64,000 bases of DNA from Agitococcus sp. (lineage in GTDB: Bacteria; Pseudomonadota; Gammaproteobacteria; Pseudomonadales; Moraxellaceae), in assembly GCA_030646715.1 (NCBI GenBank), contig JAUSLJ010000033.1, positions 248,001 through 312,000 on the forward strand, written 5' to 3'. Shown here in pieces: positions 8,389-20,028 of this stretch. The position numbers and the translations under genes are program-made. Below the pieces are notes generated by a model. The model was not told where the DNA came from and did no database searches. It saw nothing but the letters and a program-made list of their open reading frames with translations. Position 1 is the first letter of the stretch, and each line of letters opens with the position of its first letter.

Positions 8389-9621
8389 ATGTCTAAAAAA
8401 AATCATTCTCAAACGCCAAGTAATATGATGGGTTTAGTACTGACAGCGGGTGGTGCGCGTGGTGCTTATCAGGCAGGTGTATTAAAGCGTGTCAGTGAAA
8501 TTCCTGCCTTAAACAAAAAAGCATCACCGTTTAAAATTATTACTGGGGCTTCTGCGGGGGCAATTAATGGCGCGGCCATTGCCTCTCATAATTCTGATTT
8601 TGCCAAAGGCGCGCAAACCTTAGTACATCTATGGTCGAATCTCAATTTCTCGCAAGTGTTTCGTAATGACCCTAAGTCTTTAGCGCAAACAGGCGTAAAA
8701 GCCTTGCTCGATTTTTCCTTGGGTGGTTTAACGGGGGCAGGGCGATTAAAGTCTTTTGTCGATGCCTCGCCATTGCGACTTTTTTTGCAGCAACATCTAG
8801 ATTTTTCGGGGATTGATGAAGCCATTAAAGCGGGTGATTTGCATGCGTTTGGCGTAACTGCAACGGGGTATCATTCAGGAAAAGCCTTTACCTTTGTTCA
8901 AGGACAGGCTGGCCATGCGCTGTGGAATAAAAGCCGACGTATCGCTTTGCCTGCACAATTAACGGTAGAGCATATTTTGGCATCCGCTGCGATTCCCTTG
9001 GTATTTCAACCTGTGGAATTAAAAGCAGGTGAATCGGTGGCTTATTTTGGTGATGGTGCCATGCGTTTAACCACGCCATTAAGCCCAGCGATTCGTTTAG
9101 GGGCGCAGCGTTTATTTGCGATTGGGGTGCGTTGTCAGGATTCGGCAGAAACTTTGCATCGTTCGGAGTTATCAACCGAGGAAGACTATGTGACGAAATT
9201 GGAATGTCCGCCATTTTCACAAATTTGCGGCACGTTGATGAATGCGATTTTTTTGGATCATTTAGATGCCGATTTAGACCACTTAAAACGCATGAATGCT
9301 TTTGTCGCAGCCTATCAAGCACTAGAGAAAAAATTGCCTGCCGTTGAGCAAGAATTTGCCACTCATGAACCGATGCGTGTGGTCAAACCCTTAGTGATTT
9401 CGCCTTCTGCCGATATTGCCGTGATTGCCAAAACATTGGAACATCGTATGCCGCGTAGTATTCGTTATGTGATGGATGGTTTAGGGCAGCCTGACGAAAA
9501 AAGTGCTGATTTGATTAGCTTTTTATTATTTGATTCGGCGTTTACCCGTGAATTGATTGATTTAGGCTACCACGATGCCAGTCAACGGATTGATGAAATT
9601 GAGCAGTTTTTGTTTGAATAA
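8389..9621 (+). CDS. Patatin-like phospholipase
   Basis: A roughly 410-residue patatin-domain hydrolase. It has the oxyanion-hole motif GGARGAYQAG near the N-terminus, the nucleophile elbow GASAG (Ser of the Ser-Asp dyad) and the DGA motif in YFGDGAMR. Family enzymes cleave acyl chains from phospholipids or other lipids. The ATG at 8389 is preferred over the GTG at 8380 because AGGTGAG lies 5-6 bases upstream. No signal peptide is seen, so a cytoplasmic location or membrane inner face is likely. The C-terminal about 80 residues (HRMPRSIRYVMDGLGQ) are an accessory helical part common in proteobacterial homologues. Confidence 0.85.
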   Translation: MSKKNHSQTPSNMMGLVLTAGGARGAYQAGVLKRVSEIPALNKKASPFKIITGASAGAINGAAIASHNSDFAKGAQTLVHLWSNLNFSQVFRNDPKSLAQTGVKALLDFSLGGLTGAGRLKSFVDASPLRLFLQQHLDFSGIDEAIKAGDLHAFGVTATGYHSGKAFTFVQGQAGHALWNKSRRIALPAQLTVEHILASAAIPLVFQPVELKAGESVAYFGDGAMRLTTPLSPAIRLGAQRLFAIGVRCQDSAETLHRSELSTEEDYVTKLECPPFSQICGTLMNAIFLDHLDADLDHLKRMNAFVAAYQALEKKLPAVEQEFATHEPMRVVKPLVISPSADIAVIAKTLEHRMPRSIRYVMDGLGQPDEKSADLISFLLFDSAFTRELIDLGYHDASQRIDEIEQFLFE

Positions 9622-9623
9622 AA

Positions 9624-9687
9624 CTGTAGTGGCGAATTTATTCGCCTCTTCAACAAAATAAATGGGCGGTTGAAACCGCCCCTACAG
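9624..9687. repeat. Intergenic inverted repeat, family C
   Basis: Bounded by CTGTAG and CTACAG, with internal hairpins GGCGAATTTATTCGCC and GGGCGGTTGAAACCGCCC. Related copies are at 30725-30775 and 59953-59975. It fills the gap between the convergent patatin and cysA genes and may terminate both. Confidence 0.7.
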
Positions 9688-9689
9688 CC

Positions 9690-10748
9690 TTAATCTTTCG
9701 CAAATACTCGCACTTGTATCGGACGTAACCGCACTTGTTGGCCTGTTTTAATGGCTAGGTCTTGCAGTTGATTACGGGTTAATTCGACTTCATAGAGCTT
9801 ATCGTCAAAACCATTGAGTTCAACACGCACACTCGCACCAAACGCTAAAATACGGCTAATGCTGGCGACAATCCCTTCGCGTGAGTCTGGTTCGGTAATA
9901 ATTTCTAGTTCATGCGGACGCACAAAGCCGAGTGCTTCATCACCATGCGCCAAATCATGAGAGCCTAAGGATAAAATGGCATCGCCACTGTGCAATTGAT
10001 TATCGTGAATGCGGCCATGAAACAAATTCACTGCCCCTAAAAAGTTATAGACAAACGGTGTCGCAGGATGTTCATACACTTCTTGTGGTGTGCCTAATTG
10101 TTCAACATGGCCTTTGTTCATCAATACCACACGGTCAGCCACTTCTAAGGCTTCTTCTTGGTCATGAGTCACAAAAATACTGGTGATGTGCAATTCGTCA
10201 TGAAGGCGACGTAACCAACGACGTAATTCTTTACGAACTTTGGCATCTAATGCGCCAAACGGCTCATCAAGCAATAACACCCGAGGTTCTACGGCTAAAG
10301 CGCGGGCTAAGGCGATACGTTGCCGTTGACCACCTGATAATTGAGGTGGATAACGATCAGACAGCCAGTCCAGTTGTACTAAGTCCAATAATTCATGCAC
10401 ACGACGTTTAATTTCATTTTCGTTTGGACGTTCACGACGTGGTTTCATCCGTAAACCAAAAGCGACGTTCTCAAATACGGTCATGTGGCGGAACAGGGCG
10501 TAATGTTGAAAGACAAAACCGACTTGCCGCTCGCGGACATGGGCATTGGACGCGTCTTCGCCATCCAAAAAAACATGGCCGCTATCGGTGGGTTCTAAGC
10601 CTGCAATAATGCGTAATAAGGTCGTTTTGCCACAACCTGAAGGGCCCAATAACGCCACTAATTCGCCAGTTGGAAAATCCAAACTGACGTTATCCAGCGC
10701 GACAAAATTGCCAAAACGCTTGTTGATGTTTTTAACTTGAATACTCAT
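9690..10748 (-). CDS. cysA: Sulfate/thiosulfate ABC transporter ATPase
   Basis: A 352-residue ATPase from the ATG at 10748 ([18 protein letters not shown]). It has Walker [15 protein letters not shown] signature [16 protein letters not shown], Walker [15 protein letters not shown] and a C-terminal TOBE-like region. The [25 protein letters not shown] segment is characteristic of CysA. It powers sulfate import through CysT/CysW with the binding protein encoded upstream. It is the last gene of the sbp-cysT-cysW-cysA run; the frame could extend 20 codons upstream but without family likeness. Confidence 0.93.
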   Translation of the reverse strand: MSIQVKNINKRFGNFVALDNVSLDFPTGELVALLGPSGCGKTTLLRIIAGLEPTDSGHVFLDGEDASNAHVRERQVGFVFQHYALFRHMTVFENVAFGLRMKPRRERPNENEIKRRVHELLDLVQLDWLSDRYPPQLSGGQRQRIALARALAVEPRVLLLDEPFGALDAKVRKELRRWLRRLHDELHITSIFVTHDQEEALEVADRVVLMNKGHVEQLGTPQEVYEHPATPFVYNFLGAVNLFHGRIHDNQLHSGDAILSLGSHDLAHGDEALGFVRPHELEIITEPDSREGIVASISRILAFGASVRVELNGFDDKLYEVELTRNQLQDLAIKTGQQVRLRPIQVRVFAKD

Positions 10749-10817
10749 GGTCTGTATCTCTAATTTCGTCTTGCAGCTAATCAGTAGCCCATTTGGAATA
10801 CTGGTCAAATCTATAGG

Positions 10818-11711
10818 CTACTCGACACGATCACTGGCGAGTGCCGCATCACGATGTGCTTGCCACTCAACAAAGGTTTTAACAACTAAGGTCGTGAGAG
10901 CCAGTAAAGCCAGCACCGAAGCCACCGCAAAAGCTGCTGCAAAGTTGTATTCGTTGTATAAAATTTCGACGTGTAACGGCATGGTATTGGTCATGCCACG
11001 TATATGGCCAGAGACCACGGACACCGCGCCAAACTCACCCATTGCCCGCGCATTGGAGAGAATAATCCCGTAAATTAATGCCCACTTAATATTGGGTAAA
11101 GTCACATACCAAAAGGTTTTCCAGCCAGACGCACCTAAGACAATCGCCGCTTCTTCTTCATCACGGCCTTGCGCTTGCATTAACGGAATCAGCTCACGGG
11201 CAACAAAAGGGAAGGTGACAAATATCGTGGCTAGAACCATTCCCGGTACAGCAAAAATAATGTTGATGTCGTTATCAAATAACCAATCACCAAACCAACC
11301 TTGAGAGCCAAAAATCAGCACGTAAATCAAACCAGCAACCACGGGTGAAACCGAAAAGGGCAAGTCGATTAACGTGGTTAATAACTGTTTGCCGCGAAAC
11401 TCAAACTTGGCAATTGACCATGCCGCCGCGACACCAAACACTAAATTTAAGGGTATAGAAATAGCGGCAATCAATAGCGTTAAGTAAATAGCCGACAGCG
11501 CATCAGCTTCATGTAATGCCGCCAAATAAACATCCCATCCCTTACGCAACGCCTCAGTAAAGACGGTAATTAACGGTAACAATAAAAATAAGGTGAAAAA
11601 GGATAAAGCCAGTGTCAATAATGTCCACTTCACCCATTTGGGTTCTTGGGTCGCCACTTTTTGTTTAAAACGGCTGGCATCGCCCCAATTTTTACCAACG
11701 GTACTGGCCAT
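10818..11711 (-). CDS. cysW: Sulfate ABC transporter permease, CysW type
   Basis: A 297-residue inner-membrane permease with about six transmembrane helices and the cytoplasmic EAA loop ([29 protein letters not shown]). The loop couples to CysA. The second permease in the cluster, with [23 protein letters not shown] typical of CysW. It starts 2 bases after the cysT stop, so the two are translationally coupled. About 25 extra N-terminal residues precede the first helix. Confidence 0.92.
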   Translation of the reverse strand: MASTVGKNWGDASRFKQKVATQEPKWVKWTLLTLALSFFTLFLLLPLITVFTEALRKGWDVYLAALHEADALSAIYLTLLIAAISIPLNLVFGVAAAWSIAKFEFRGKQLLTTLIDLPFSVSPVVAGLIYVLIFGSQGWFGDWLFDNDINIIFAVPGMVLATIFVTFPFVARELIPLMQAQGRDEEEAAIVLGASGWKTFWYVTLPNIKWALIYGIILSNARAMGEFGAVSVVSGHIRGMTNTMPLHVEILYNEYNFAAAFAVASVLALLALTTLVVKTFVEWQAHRDAALASDRVE

Positions 11712-11713
11712 GA

Positions 11714-12532
11714 TTATTTAGCCCCCTTGTTAGAAGCCCACGCTTGTAAGCCATTGACAATAAATAATAAAACAAAAGAGATGACTAACATCACCAACGC
11801 GACTGCGGTTGCGCCTGTGTAGTCGTATTGCTCTAACTTGGTAATAATCATTAACGGGGTGATTTCGGACACCATCGGAATATTGCCTGCAATAAAAATA
11901 ACCGAACCATATTCACCGACTGCCCGCGCAAACGCCAAAGCAAAACCTGTGAGCAGAGCAGGGAGAATCACAGGAAAAATGACATAACGCACGGTTTGCC
12001 AACGGTTTGCCCCTAAGCTGGCAGCTGCTTCTTCAAGCTCTGTATCTAAATCTTCCAATACGGGTTGCACGGTACGCACGACAAATGGCAAACCAATGAA
12101 GGTTAACGCCACTAAAATACCGAGTGGTGTAAACGCCACTTTAATGCCGAGCGGTTCTAAATATTGACCTAAAATGCCATTGCCTGAATAAATAGCCGTT
12201 AGCGCAATACCTGCAACAGCCGTTGGTAAAGCAAATGGTAAATCGACTAAAGCATCGACAATACGTTTGCCAAAAAACTCGTAACGCACCAACACCCACG
12301 CAAAAATTAACCCAAAGACCGCGTTAATACAGGCCGCAACCAGTGACGTGCCAAAGGTTAATTTATAAGAGGCCACTAAACGGGGTGAGCTAATAATGTG
12401 CCAAAACTCATCCCACGACAGCGTCGCTGTTTTCAAAAAAACGGCAGATAGTGGAATAAGCACAATCAGTGCTAGGTACACCAAAGTGTAGCCTAGCGAC
12501 AGATGAAATCCTGGTAAGACACGGTTGCGCAT
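11714..12532 (-). CDS. cysT: Sulfate ABC transporter permease, CysT (CysU) type
   Basis: A 272-residue permease with six predicted helices and an EAA loop ([23 protein letters not shown]). The [19 protein letters not shown] segment is diagnostic of CysT/CysU. It forms the membrane channel with CysW. It lies 17 bp downstream of the sulfate-binding protein gene and 2 bp before cysW, in the usual operon order. Confidence 0.92.
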   Translation of the reverse strand: MRNRVLPGFHLSLGYTLVYLALIVLIPLSAVFLKTATLSWDEFWHIISSPRLVASYKLTFGTSLVAACINAVFGLIFAWVLVRYEFFGKRIVDALVDLPFALPTAVAGIALTAIYSGNGILGQYLEPLGIKVAFTPLGILVALTFIGLPFVVRTVQPVLEDLDTELEEAAASLGANRWQTVRYVIFPVILPALLTGFALAFARAVGEYGSVIFIAGNIPMVSEITPLMIITKLEQYDYTGATAVALVMLVISFVLLFIVNGLQAWASNKGAK

Positions 12533-12549
12533 CAGTAAATGCTCCGCGA

Positions 12550-13539
12550 TTAACGTACTTGATAAATTTGGTCAAACACGCCGCCATCGGCAAAGTGAGC
12601 TTGTTGGGCATTACTCCAACCGCCAAAGTCTTTAATGGTAAAAAGTTTTACAGGGGCAAATTGCTTGGCGTATTTAGCGGCAATTTTAGCGTCTGTTGGG
12701 CGATAGTAGTTTTTAGCGGCAATTTCTTGTGCTTCTGGCGAGTACAAATACTGTAAGTAGGCTTCAGCAACTTTGGTTGTGCCATGTTTTTTGGCAAATT
12801 TATCGACCACTGCGACAGGCGGCTCAGCTAAAATAGAGACGCTCGGGGTAATGATTTCAAATTTATCAGGCCCTAACTCTTTTACCGCTAAATAAGCTTC
12901 GTTTTCCCATGCTAACAACACATCGCCAATACCGCGCTCGACAAAAGTAGTGGTTGAGCCACGCGCGCCTGAGTCTAAAACCTTCACATTTTTAAACAGG
13001 CTTTTGACAAAAGCTTGAGCTTTATCGGCATTACCATTCGGTTGTTTTAAGGCATAACCCCACGCCGCTAAGTAGTTCCAACGTGCGCCGCCAGAGGTTT
13101 TAGGGTTTGGTGTCACCACTTCAATACCGGGTTTAACAATATCGCCCCAGTCTTTAATGTTTTTTGGGTTACCTTTGCGTACTAAAAACACGATGGTCGA
13201 CGTGTAGGGTGAAGCATTGTTGGGTAAACGTTTTTGCCAGTTTTCGGCAATTAAACCGCGTTGGGCAATGGCATCAATGTCATAGGCTAAGGCTAAAGTC
13301 ACGACATCTGCTTGTAAGCCATCAATGACTGAACGGCCTTGTTTACCAGAGCCACCGTGAGATTGTTTGAAGTTGAGGTCTTCGCCGCCTTTAGATTTCC
13401 AGTATTTGGCAAAAGCGACATTATAGTCTTGATATAACTCACGAGTAGGGTCGTAAGAGACGTTTAGAAAATCAGTGGCGGCAATAGCAGAGTTAAAAAA
13501 ACCTAAACTTAACGCAATTGCTAAAAGTGTTTTTGACAT
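12550..13539 (-). CDS. sbp: Periplasmic sulfate-binding protein
   Basis: A 329-residue protein from the ATG at 13539, with signal peptide [21 protein letters not shown]. The mature start [19 protein letters not shown] and the [25 protein letters not shown] segment are hallmark sulfate/thiosulfate-binding sequences. It is first of the sbp-cysT-cysW-cysA operon and delivers sulfate to the permease. The 210 bp between it and modA hold the divergent promoters; I could not identify a CysB site by eye. Confidence 0.93.
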   Translation of the reverse strand: MSKTLLAIALSLGFFNSAIAATDFLNVSYDPTRELYQDYNVAFAKYWKSKGGEDLNFKQSHGGSGKQGRSVIDGLQADVVTLALAYDIDAIAQRGLIAENWQKRLPNNASPYTSTIVFLVRKGNPKNIKDWGDIVKPGIEVVTPNPKTSGGARWNYLAAWGYALKQPNGNADKAQAFVKSLFKNVKVLDSGARGSTTTFVERGIGDVLLAWENEAYLAVKELGPDKFEIITPSVSILAEPPVAVVDKFAKKHGTTKVAEAYLQYLYSPEAQEIAAKNYYRPTDAKIAAKYAKQFAPVKLFTIKDFGGWSNAQQAHFADGGVFDQIYQVR

Positions 13540-13734
13540 GATGTCATACTCAAAGTCAGTGGATATGACGGCGATAGTAATCAAAGTGATAAGTAATTAA
13601 AAAGAATAAATAGTTAGTTGGTTATGCTTAAATGGAATAAATAGTGGATTTTATTTTGGTAGGATGGCGAGTTAAATCGAGATGCACTTCTTGTTGGTGA
13701 AGTCGTGGTGAAGAAGCGTTCTGAGGTTTTTTAA

Positions 13735-14499
<765 letters not shown>

Positions 14500-14508
14500 G
14501 GAGTTTCT

Positions 14509-15183
14509 GTGCTAGGTGAAACTGATTTTTCTGCCATCATCCTGACGCTTAAATTGGCGGCAATTACCACGATTATTTTATTATTAATCGGTACGCCGAT
14601 TGCGTGGTGGTTGGCGCGTTCACAGGCATGGTGGAAAGGTATCGTGAGTGCTATCGTGATGTTGCCTATTGTTTTACCGCCGACGGTAATTGGCTTTTAT
14701 CTGCTATTGGCGATGGGGTCACAGGGATGGATTGGCCACATCACGCAAGCATTAGGTTGGGGTTTATTGCCGTTTACCTTTGCGGGTTTAGTGATTGCAT
14801 CGGTATTTTACTCGTTACCGTTTGTGGTGCAGCCGTTGCAAAATGCTTTTGAGTCTATCGGTCAACGTCCGTTAGAAGTTGCCGCAACACTTCGCGCTTC
14901 ACCCTTCGATACGTTTTTTTCAGTGATTTTGCCCTTAGCGAAACCTGCGTATTTAACAGCAAGTGTTTTAGCCTTTGCCCATACCATGGGGGAGTTTGGT
15001 ATTGTGTTGATGGTCGGTGGCAATATTCCCGATAAAACACGCGTGGTCTCGGTGCAGATTTATGAACACGTCGAAGCGATAGAATATAGTCAAGCGCACT
15101 GGTTATCAGCAGCGATGTTGGCATTTTCCTTTTTGATGTTGTTGGCGTTATATGCGCTGAATCACAAAGGGAAACGGACATGA
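14509..15183 (+). CDS. modB: Molybdate ABC transporter permease
   Basis: A 224-residue permease with five to six transmembrane helices and an EAA loop (RPLEVAATLRASPFDTFFSVILPLAK). The motif HTMGEFGIVLMVGGNIPDKT is diagnostic of ModB. It begins at GTG 14509, supported by AAGGAG 5 bases upstream, and its stop overlaps the modC ATG (ATGA). Confidence 0.92.
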   Translation: MLGETDFSAIILTLKLAAITTIILLLIGTPIAWWLARSQAWWKGIVSAIVMLPIVLPPTVIGFYLLLAMGSQGWIGHITQALGWGLLPFTFAGLVIASVFYSLPFVVQPLQNAFESIGQRPLEVAATLRASPFDTFFSVILPLAKPAYLTASVLAFAHTMGEFGIVLMVGGNIPDKTRVVSVQIYEHVEAIEYSQAHWLSAAMLAFSFLMLLALYALNHKGKRT

Positions 15184-16256
15184 GCGGTATTCACGCACGG
15201 TTTAATATCATTCGTCCCAATTTCGCACTCCATGTTGATTTAGATTTGCCCGCAAGCGGTGTGTCGGCATTGTTTGGCGCATCAGGTTCAGGAAAAACCA
15301 GTTGTTTACGCGCGATTGCAGGGCTTGACCGTATCACTGACGGCTATTTAGAAGTCAATGGCGAGGTATGGCAAGACGAGTCTAAAAAACGTTTTTTACC
15401 GACACATCAACGGCCATTAGCGTATGTTTTTCAAGAAGCCAGTTTGTTTGAGCATTTAACCATACGTCAAAATATCGACTATGGTTTTAAACGCACACCC
15501 GTAGCACAACGTAAAATTTCCCTAGAGCAAGCGATTGATTTATTAGGCATTGAGCATTTATTAGCGTGTCGTGCTAATACCTTGTCGGGTGGCGAGCGTC
15601 AACGGGTGGCAATTGCTAGAGCCTTAGCGGTGAGTCCACAATTGTTGTTAATGGATGAGCCTTTGGCAGCATTGGATCTCAAACGTAAAAACGATATTTT
15701 GCCGTATTTAGAACGCTTGCATCACGAATTAGCGATTCCGATTATTTATGTCAGTCATTCACTCGATGAAGTCGCTCGCCTTGCCGATTATGTTGTTTTA
15801 CTGGAGCAAGGACGTGTTGCTGCACAAGGGGCGACGATTGATTTAATGACGCGTTTAGACTTGTCGTTGGCGCATGGGGATAGTGCTGAAGCATTAATTA
15901 ATGCGACAGTGGTCGATATAGATAGCGAATATCATTTGGCCTGTGTAGAGTTTTCAGGTGGATGGTTAAGTTTACTCAATCAACAAGTGACGATTGGCCA
16001 AACAGTAAAAGTTCGGATTCAAGCGCGAGATGTTAGTTTGACGTTGGCTCATCAAAGCGATACCAGTATTTTGAATATTATTCCTGTGACGGTAACGGAT
16101 ATTGCTGATGACAGTATAGGGCAGGTGATGGTGGGTTTAGATGCCAATGGCACACGATTATTGGCTAGAATTACCCGTAAATCGGCGATGTTGCTCAATC
16201 TAGTTCCGCATCAGCAGTTGTTTGCTCAGATTAAAGGTGTGGCGATTCTTAAGTAG
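15180..16256 (+). CDS. modC: Molybdate ABC transporter ATPase
   Basis: A 358-residue ATPase with Walker A FGASGSGKTS, signature LSGGERQRVAIARALA, Walker B LLLMDEPLAALDLK, and a C-terminal molybdate-binding MOP/TOBE domain (about 290-355). Its ATG overlaps the modB stop by 4 bases. It energises molybdate uptake and ends the modABC operon. Confidence 0.92.
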   Translation: MSGIHARFNIIRPNFALHVDLDLPASGVSALFGASGSGKTSCLRAIAGLDRITDGYLEVNGEVWQDESKKRFLPTHQRPLAYVFQEASLFEHLTIRQNIDYGFKRTPVAQRKISLEQAIDLLGIEHLLACRANTLSGGERQRVAIARALAVSPQLLLMDEPLAALDLKRKNDILPYLERLHHELAIPIIYVSHSLDEVARLADYVVLLEQGRVAAQGATIDLMTRLDLSLAHGDSAEALINATVVDIDSEYHLACVEFSGGWLSLLNQQVTIGQTVKVRIQARDVSLTLAHQSDTSILNIIPVTVTDIADDSIGQVMVGLDANGTRLLARITRKSAMLLNLVPHQQLFAQIKGVAILK

Positions 16257-16854
16257 AGTTTTAGAGGGTGTTGACGGGTTGCATCATGCAGCCAGTAGCT
16301 CAACTGCAACTGGACTTTCGGACTTGGAAAGTCACTCAAAAACCTGAAACGCTGAACGATTATCATGCGTTTATTGCACGACACGTGAAGCCTGCACCCC
16401 CCCCAGCTGGACATGACCTACAATCGTCATCGCCCCAAAAAAGACTGCCAGCACATACAGTTATACTGCCGCCTCCGCCACTTATGGCCAAAGCTACAAC
16501 CTGCATTACATTTGCTCCTACAGCAATCAAGTCTTGCGACAGATTATCCAGTGACTTCGGTCTATCACGACCCATCTTTAAGGGAAAAGCCAATTGTGTG
16601 ATTTTGACTACAGGGTCACTGCGGTTGGTGCGACTTGCTCTGTGCCCATGGCGGTCATCCAGTAATAGGCAAGTTATGTGAGCGTCAGCGTACAGACCTA
16701 CCATGACGGCCATCCTACGATAGCCATAGAGATAAAAACTGTCTACGAAAATGCTTCGGGTGTTGCCGGAGTATCCGCACTAATCGCTTTTAAACTGGCT
16801 ACGCCGATCTGGAACTTCGTCAAGGTGACAGAAGCTACATACAGGACTAACATC
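16257..16854 (+). pseudogene. Degenerate stretch before the adhesin gene, with a C8 tract
   Basis: About 600 bases with no convincing intact gene. Short protein-like runs appear in different frames: MQPVAQLQLDFRTWKVTQ from 16284; TYSYTAASATYGQSYNLHYI near 16455; TAVGATCSVPMAVIQ near 16620; and an open frame from 16678 running into the adhesin gene. Frame changes and stops between them suggest a decayed coding region. A run of eight C at 16397-16404 lies inside the first open frame and could slip. The product is not recognisable. The true adhesin start, with its own extended signal peptide, is at 16855. Confidence 0.35.
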
Positions 16855-19800
16855 ATGAACCGCATCTACAAATTGATTTGGAATATCAAGACAGGCACTT
16901 TTATCGCCGTCGCTGAGAGTGTTCGCAGCGCGGGTAAAAAGTCGTCGTTGTGCAACCAGATGAGCACTCGCCGTCTCGGTTTTTCCTTAAAAACCTTAAC
17001 AGCGTCAATACTCATGGCCAGCGGCGGCAGTATGGTGTATGCCCAACCCGTGGGCGGTGTGGTGTCCGCAGGCAGTGCGCAGATTGGCAGTACACTGGCC
17101 AACACCACCATCAACCAAAGCTCACAGAATGTCGCCATCAACTGGCAAAGCTTCAATATTAATCGTGGTGAATCGGTTAATTTTGTACAACCGAACAGTA
17201 GTGCAGTGGCACTGAACCGTGTGCTAGGCTCAGATGGCTCAAGCATTATGGGCAGCCTGTCAGCCAACGGGAAGGTATTCTTGATCAATCCAAATGGGGT
17301 GTTATTTGGCCCTACTGCATCCGTCAATGTCGGCAGCCTTGTCGCATCGACACTGAATATGACTGATGCCGATTTTATGGCAAATGACTATCACTTATCT
17401 GGCGCAACGACGGGTACGGTGCTGAACCAAGGCACGATTACCACGACAGGTGGTGGCTTTGTCGCGCTGTTAGGCGCGAACGTCAGTAACCAAGGCGTGA
17501 TTGCTGCGAAGCTTGGTAGCGTGGTACTGGCCGCTGGACGTGCGATGACACTGGATGTGGCTGGCGATCAACTCCTCAATATTGTGATTGATCAAGGCAT
17601 GGTCAATGCCTTAGTCGAAAATGGCGGACTGATTCAGGCCGACGGCGGCCACGTGCTCATGACCACACAGTCCGCAGGCAATCTGCTGACTAACGCCGTC
17701 AATAATACGGGCGTGGTTCGGGCGCAGACTATTCAGAATATCGATGGCACCATCAAACTGCTCGGTGATATGAATAACGGTAGCGTCAATGTGACAGGCG
17801 TTCTGGACGCTTCCGCACCGAATGGCGGTAATGGCGGCTTTATCGAAACCTCAGCAGCACACGTCAACATCTCGAATGACGCCAAAATCACCACGGCTGC
17901 GCCGAGTGGATTGACTGGCAATTGGCTGATTGATCCGCAAGACTTCACGATTTCGGGTGCTGGCGATATTTCTGGCCCCACACTGAGTGCTCAGTTGGTG
18001 AACTCCAGCATTACGATTCTGAGTACTCAAGGTGCAGTGGCAGGTAACGGCGACATCTTTGTCAATGATCCGATCACATGGACGCCAGTGCCTGTTCCCA
18101 CCACGTTGACCTTAAATGCCCTACGAGACGTGAATATCAATCAGGCTGTCACGTCAACAGGTGGCAACTTTGTGGTGATTGCTGGACGAGACATCAATCA
18201 AAATGCAGCCGTGACCACCACCAACGGAAACTTTAGCTCAACAGCCACACGCGATGTCAATATTCTGGCCGCTACGACAACCACCGATGGCAACTTCACC
18301 TCGAACGCAGGGCGTAATGTCAACATCGACGGAGCAGCCCTGACCACGACTAGGGGTAATTTGACGCTGAACGCAGGTAATGACGCGGTTAGCGGCGGTG
18401 GCGTCATTTTCGCTGCTGGCACCCCGATCGCTGCCGTCACAGGGCCAAATGCGGCAGTCAGGATTTTTAATCCAATCGGAATAACGACAAATTATTCAGG
18501 CAACTTCACCTTGACTGGTGGTGCCACACTCACACAATTTACGTTGCTGTTTATACCCGGCCCCGTAGGGCCTACGGGAGCAACTGGTGCTACAGGAGCA
18601 ACTGGCACTGCAGGGGCAACTGGCACTACTGGAGCAACCGGCGCTACAGGTACAACCGGCACTGCAGGAGCAACTGGCACTGCAGGTACAAATGGTGTAG
18701 ATGGTGCGACAGGAGCAACCGGGGCAACTGGCCCCGTAGGACCTACGGGAGCAACTGGTGCGACAGGTGCAACTGGCACCGCAGGTACAAACGGTGTAGA
18801 TGGCGCTACAGGGGCAACCGGCACTACAGGGGCAACCGGCACTACAGGAGCAACTGGCGCTACAGGAGCAACTGGCGCCACAGGGGCAAATGGTGTAGAT
18901 GGCGCTGCAGGTGGGGCAACTGGTGCCACAGGCGCAACCGGCGCTACTGGAGCAACCGGCGCTACAGGAGCAACTGGCACTGCAGGTACAAATGGGACAA
19001 ACGGTGCGACAGGTGCAACGGGAAACACAGGGGCTACGGGCGCAACTGGTACCGCAGGGACAAATGGTACAAACGGCGTAGATGGCGCAACTGGTGCTAC
19101 AGGAGTAACTGGTACTGCAGGGACAAATGGGACAAACGGTGTCGATGGTGCGACAGGAGCAACGGGAAACACAGGGGCTACGGGCGCAACTGGTACCGCA
19201 GGGACAAATGGTACAAACGGCGTAGATGGCGCAACTGGTGCTACAGGAGCAACTGGCATTGCAGGCACAAATGGTACAAACGGTGTCGATGGCGCAATCG
19301 GTGCGACTGGTGCAACGGGAAATACAGGGGCTACAGGTAATACGGGCGCAACTGGCATTGCAGGCACAAATGGTACAAACGGTGTCGATGGCACAATCGG
19401 TGCGACTGGTGCAACTGGAAATACAGGTGCTACAGGTAACACGGGCGCAACTGGTATTGCAGGCACAAATGGTACAAACGGTGTCGATGGCGCAATCGGT
19501 GCAACTGGAAATACAGGTGCTACAGGTAACACGGGCGCAACTGGCATTGCAGGTACAAACGGTGTCGATGGCGCAATCGGCGCTACAGGACCAGCTGGAC
19601 CAGCGGGGCCTCCTGGTCCAGCAGGACCTCCTGCACCAATAGCTACTGTTGTGATTCGACCCACCCCAGTCGTTCAACCCGTACCAATAGATGGTGTACC
19701 CACAATCAACGAACCGTCATCGCCGCTATTAACGGTATCACCGCTGGCCGTACCCCCTGTAGAGTTGCTTGTCGCTTATGCACAACCAGTCACTCCAGAG

Positions 19801-19878
19801 GCACCTATACAGGATCCTATCACTGACGCGCCTATAGAGGATCCTGCCATTTATGCGCCTAAACAGGATCGCAACTAA
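16855..19878 (+). CDS. TPS-type haemagglutinin-domain protein fused to a collagen-like stalk
   Basis: A 1007-residue exported protein. Residues 1-30 ([21 protein letters not shown]) are an ESPR-type extended signal, followed by a hydrophobic core cut near MVYAQ. Residues about 65-340 are a haemagglutination-activity/TPS domain ([41 protein letters not shown]). Then come short ANG/TTTDGNF-type beta repeats. Residues 569-926 are about 119 collagen-like Gly-X-Y triplets, mostly G-A-T, G-T-N and G-V-D. A Pro-rich tail follows. The TPS domain normally needs a TpsB outer-membrane partner; none lies in this window. Frequent CTG leucine codons differ from neighbours, hinting at transfer. An adhesin role is inference. 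Confidence 0.85.
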   Translation: MNRIYKLIWNIKTGTFIAVAESVRSAGKKSSLCNQMSTRRLGFSLKTLTASILMASGGSMVYAQPVGGVVSAGSAQIGSTLANTTINQSSQNVAINWQSFNINRGESVNFVQPNSSAVALNRVLGSDGSSIMGSLSANGKVFLINPNGVLFGPTASVNVGSLVASTLNMTDADFMANDYHLSGATTGTVLNQGTITTTGGGFVALLGANVSNQGVIAAKLGSVVLAAGRAMTLDVAGDQLLNIVIDQGMVNALVENGGLIQADGGHVLMTTQSAGNLLTNAVNNTGVVRAQTIQNIDGTIKLLGDMNNGSVNVTGVLDASAPNGGNGGFIETSAAHVNISNDAKITTAAPSGLTGNWLIDPQDFTISGAGDISGPTLSAQLVNSSITILSTQGAVAGNGDIFVNDPITWTPVPVPTTLTLNALRDVNINQAVTSTGGNFVVIAGRDINQNAAVTTTNGNFSSTATRDVNILAATTTTDGNFTSNAGRNVNIDGAALTTTRGNLTLNAGNDAVSGGGVIFAAGTPIAAVTGPNAAVRIFNPIGITTNYSGNFTLTGGATLTQFTLLFIPGPVGPTGATGATGATGTAGATGTTGATGATGTTGTAGATGTAGTNGVDGATGATGATGPVGPTGATGATGATGTAGTNGVDGATGATGTTGATGTTGATGATGATGATGANGVDGAAGGATGATGATGATGATGATGATGTAGTNGTNGATGATGNTGATGATGTAGTNGTNGVDGATGATGVTGTAGTNGTNGVDGATGATGNTGATGATGTAGTNGTNGVDGATGATGATGIAGTNGTNGVDGAIGATGATGNTGATGNTGATGIAGTNGTNGVDGTIGATGATGNTGATGNTGATGIAGTNGTNGVDGAIGATGNTGATGNTGATGIAGTNGVDGAIGATGPAGPAGPPGPAGPPAPIATVVIRPTPVVQPVPIDGVPTINEPSSPLLTVSPLAVPPVELLVAYAQPVTPEAPIQDPITDAPIEDPAIYAPKQDRN
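18559..19632 (+). repeat. Collagen-like triplet repeat array within the adhesin gene
   Basis: 1074 bases encode 358 residues, that is 119 Gly-X-Y triplets plus one extra Gly near 18911 (GVDGAAG then GAT), the only break seen. Larger DNA blocks are reiterated, such as the unit encoding [17 protein letters not shown] (several copies between 18975 and 19560). This implies growth by recombination or slippage. Thr at the Y position recalls glycosylated bacterial collagens such as BclA. The last triplets change to GPA/GPP, closer to animal-type collagen. Confidence 0.9.
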
Positions 19879-20028
19879 GCATTATTGACCCTTCAGGTTA
19901 GGCTACTTTTTATTAGCAATAACGGTTGGCTGATTTTTGTGTATAGCAACTCGAATACTCAGCCAATCGTTTCCTTCAATCGCTGAAATAAACTCCTGAT
20001 CCAAGATTGGTGTTTATTGGACGACTTA

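Noticed and set aside
8888-9322. A 144-codon minus-strand frame within the patatin gene
   Set aside because: Antisense to a clearly recognised enzyme, with no ribosome site or family likeness.
16678-16854. Upstream extension of the adhesin open frame by 59 codons
   Set aside because: The ESPR-type signal begins at 16855; residues before it show no signal or domain character.
18559-19632. Regular short DNA repeats that could be mistaken for a CRISPR array
   Set aside because: Units are in frame, 9-base based and encode collagen triplets; there are no unique spacers of constant length and no cas genes.
18492-19677. Two long minus-strand open frames (about 390 codons each) rich in PVAPVAP or Cys/Ser repeats
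   Set aside because: They are antisense shadows of the Gly-X-Y collagen-coding repeats; low-complexity and no start context.
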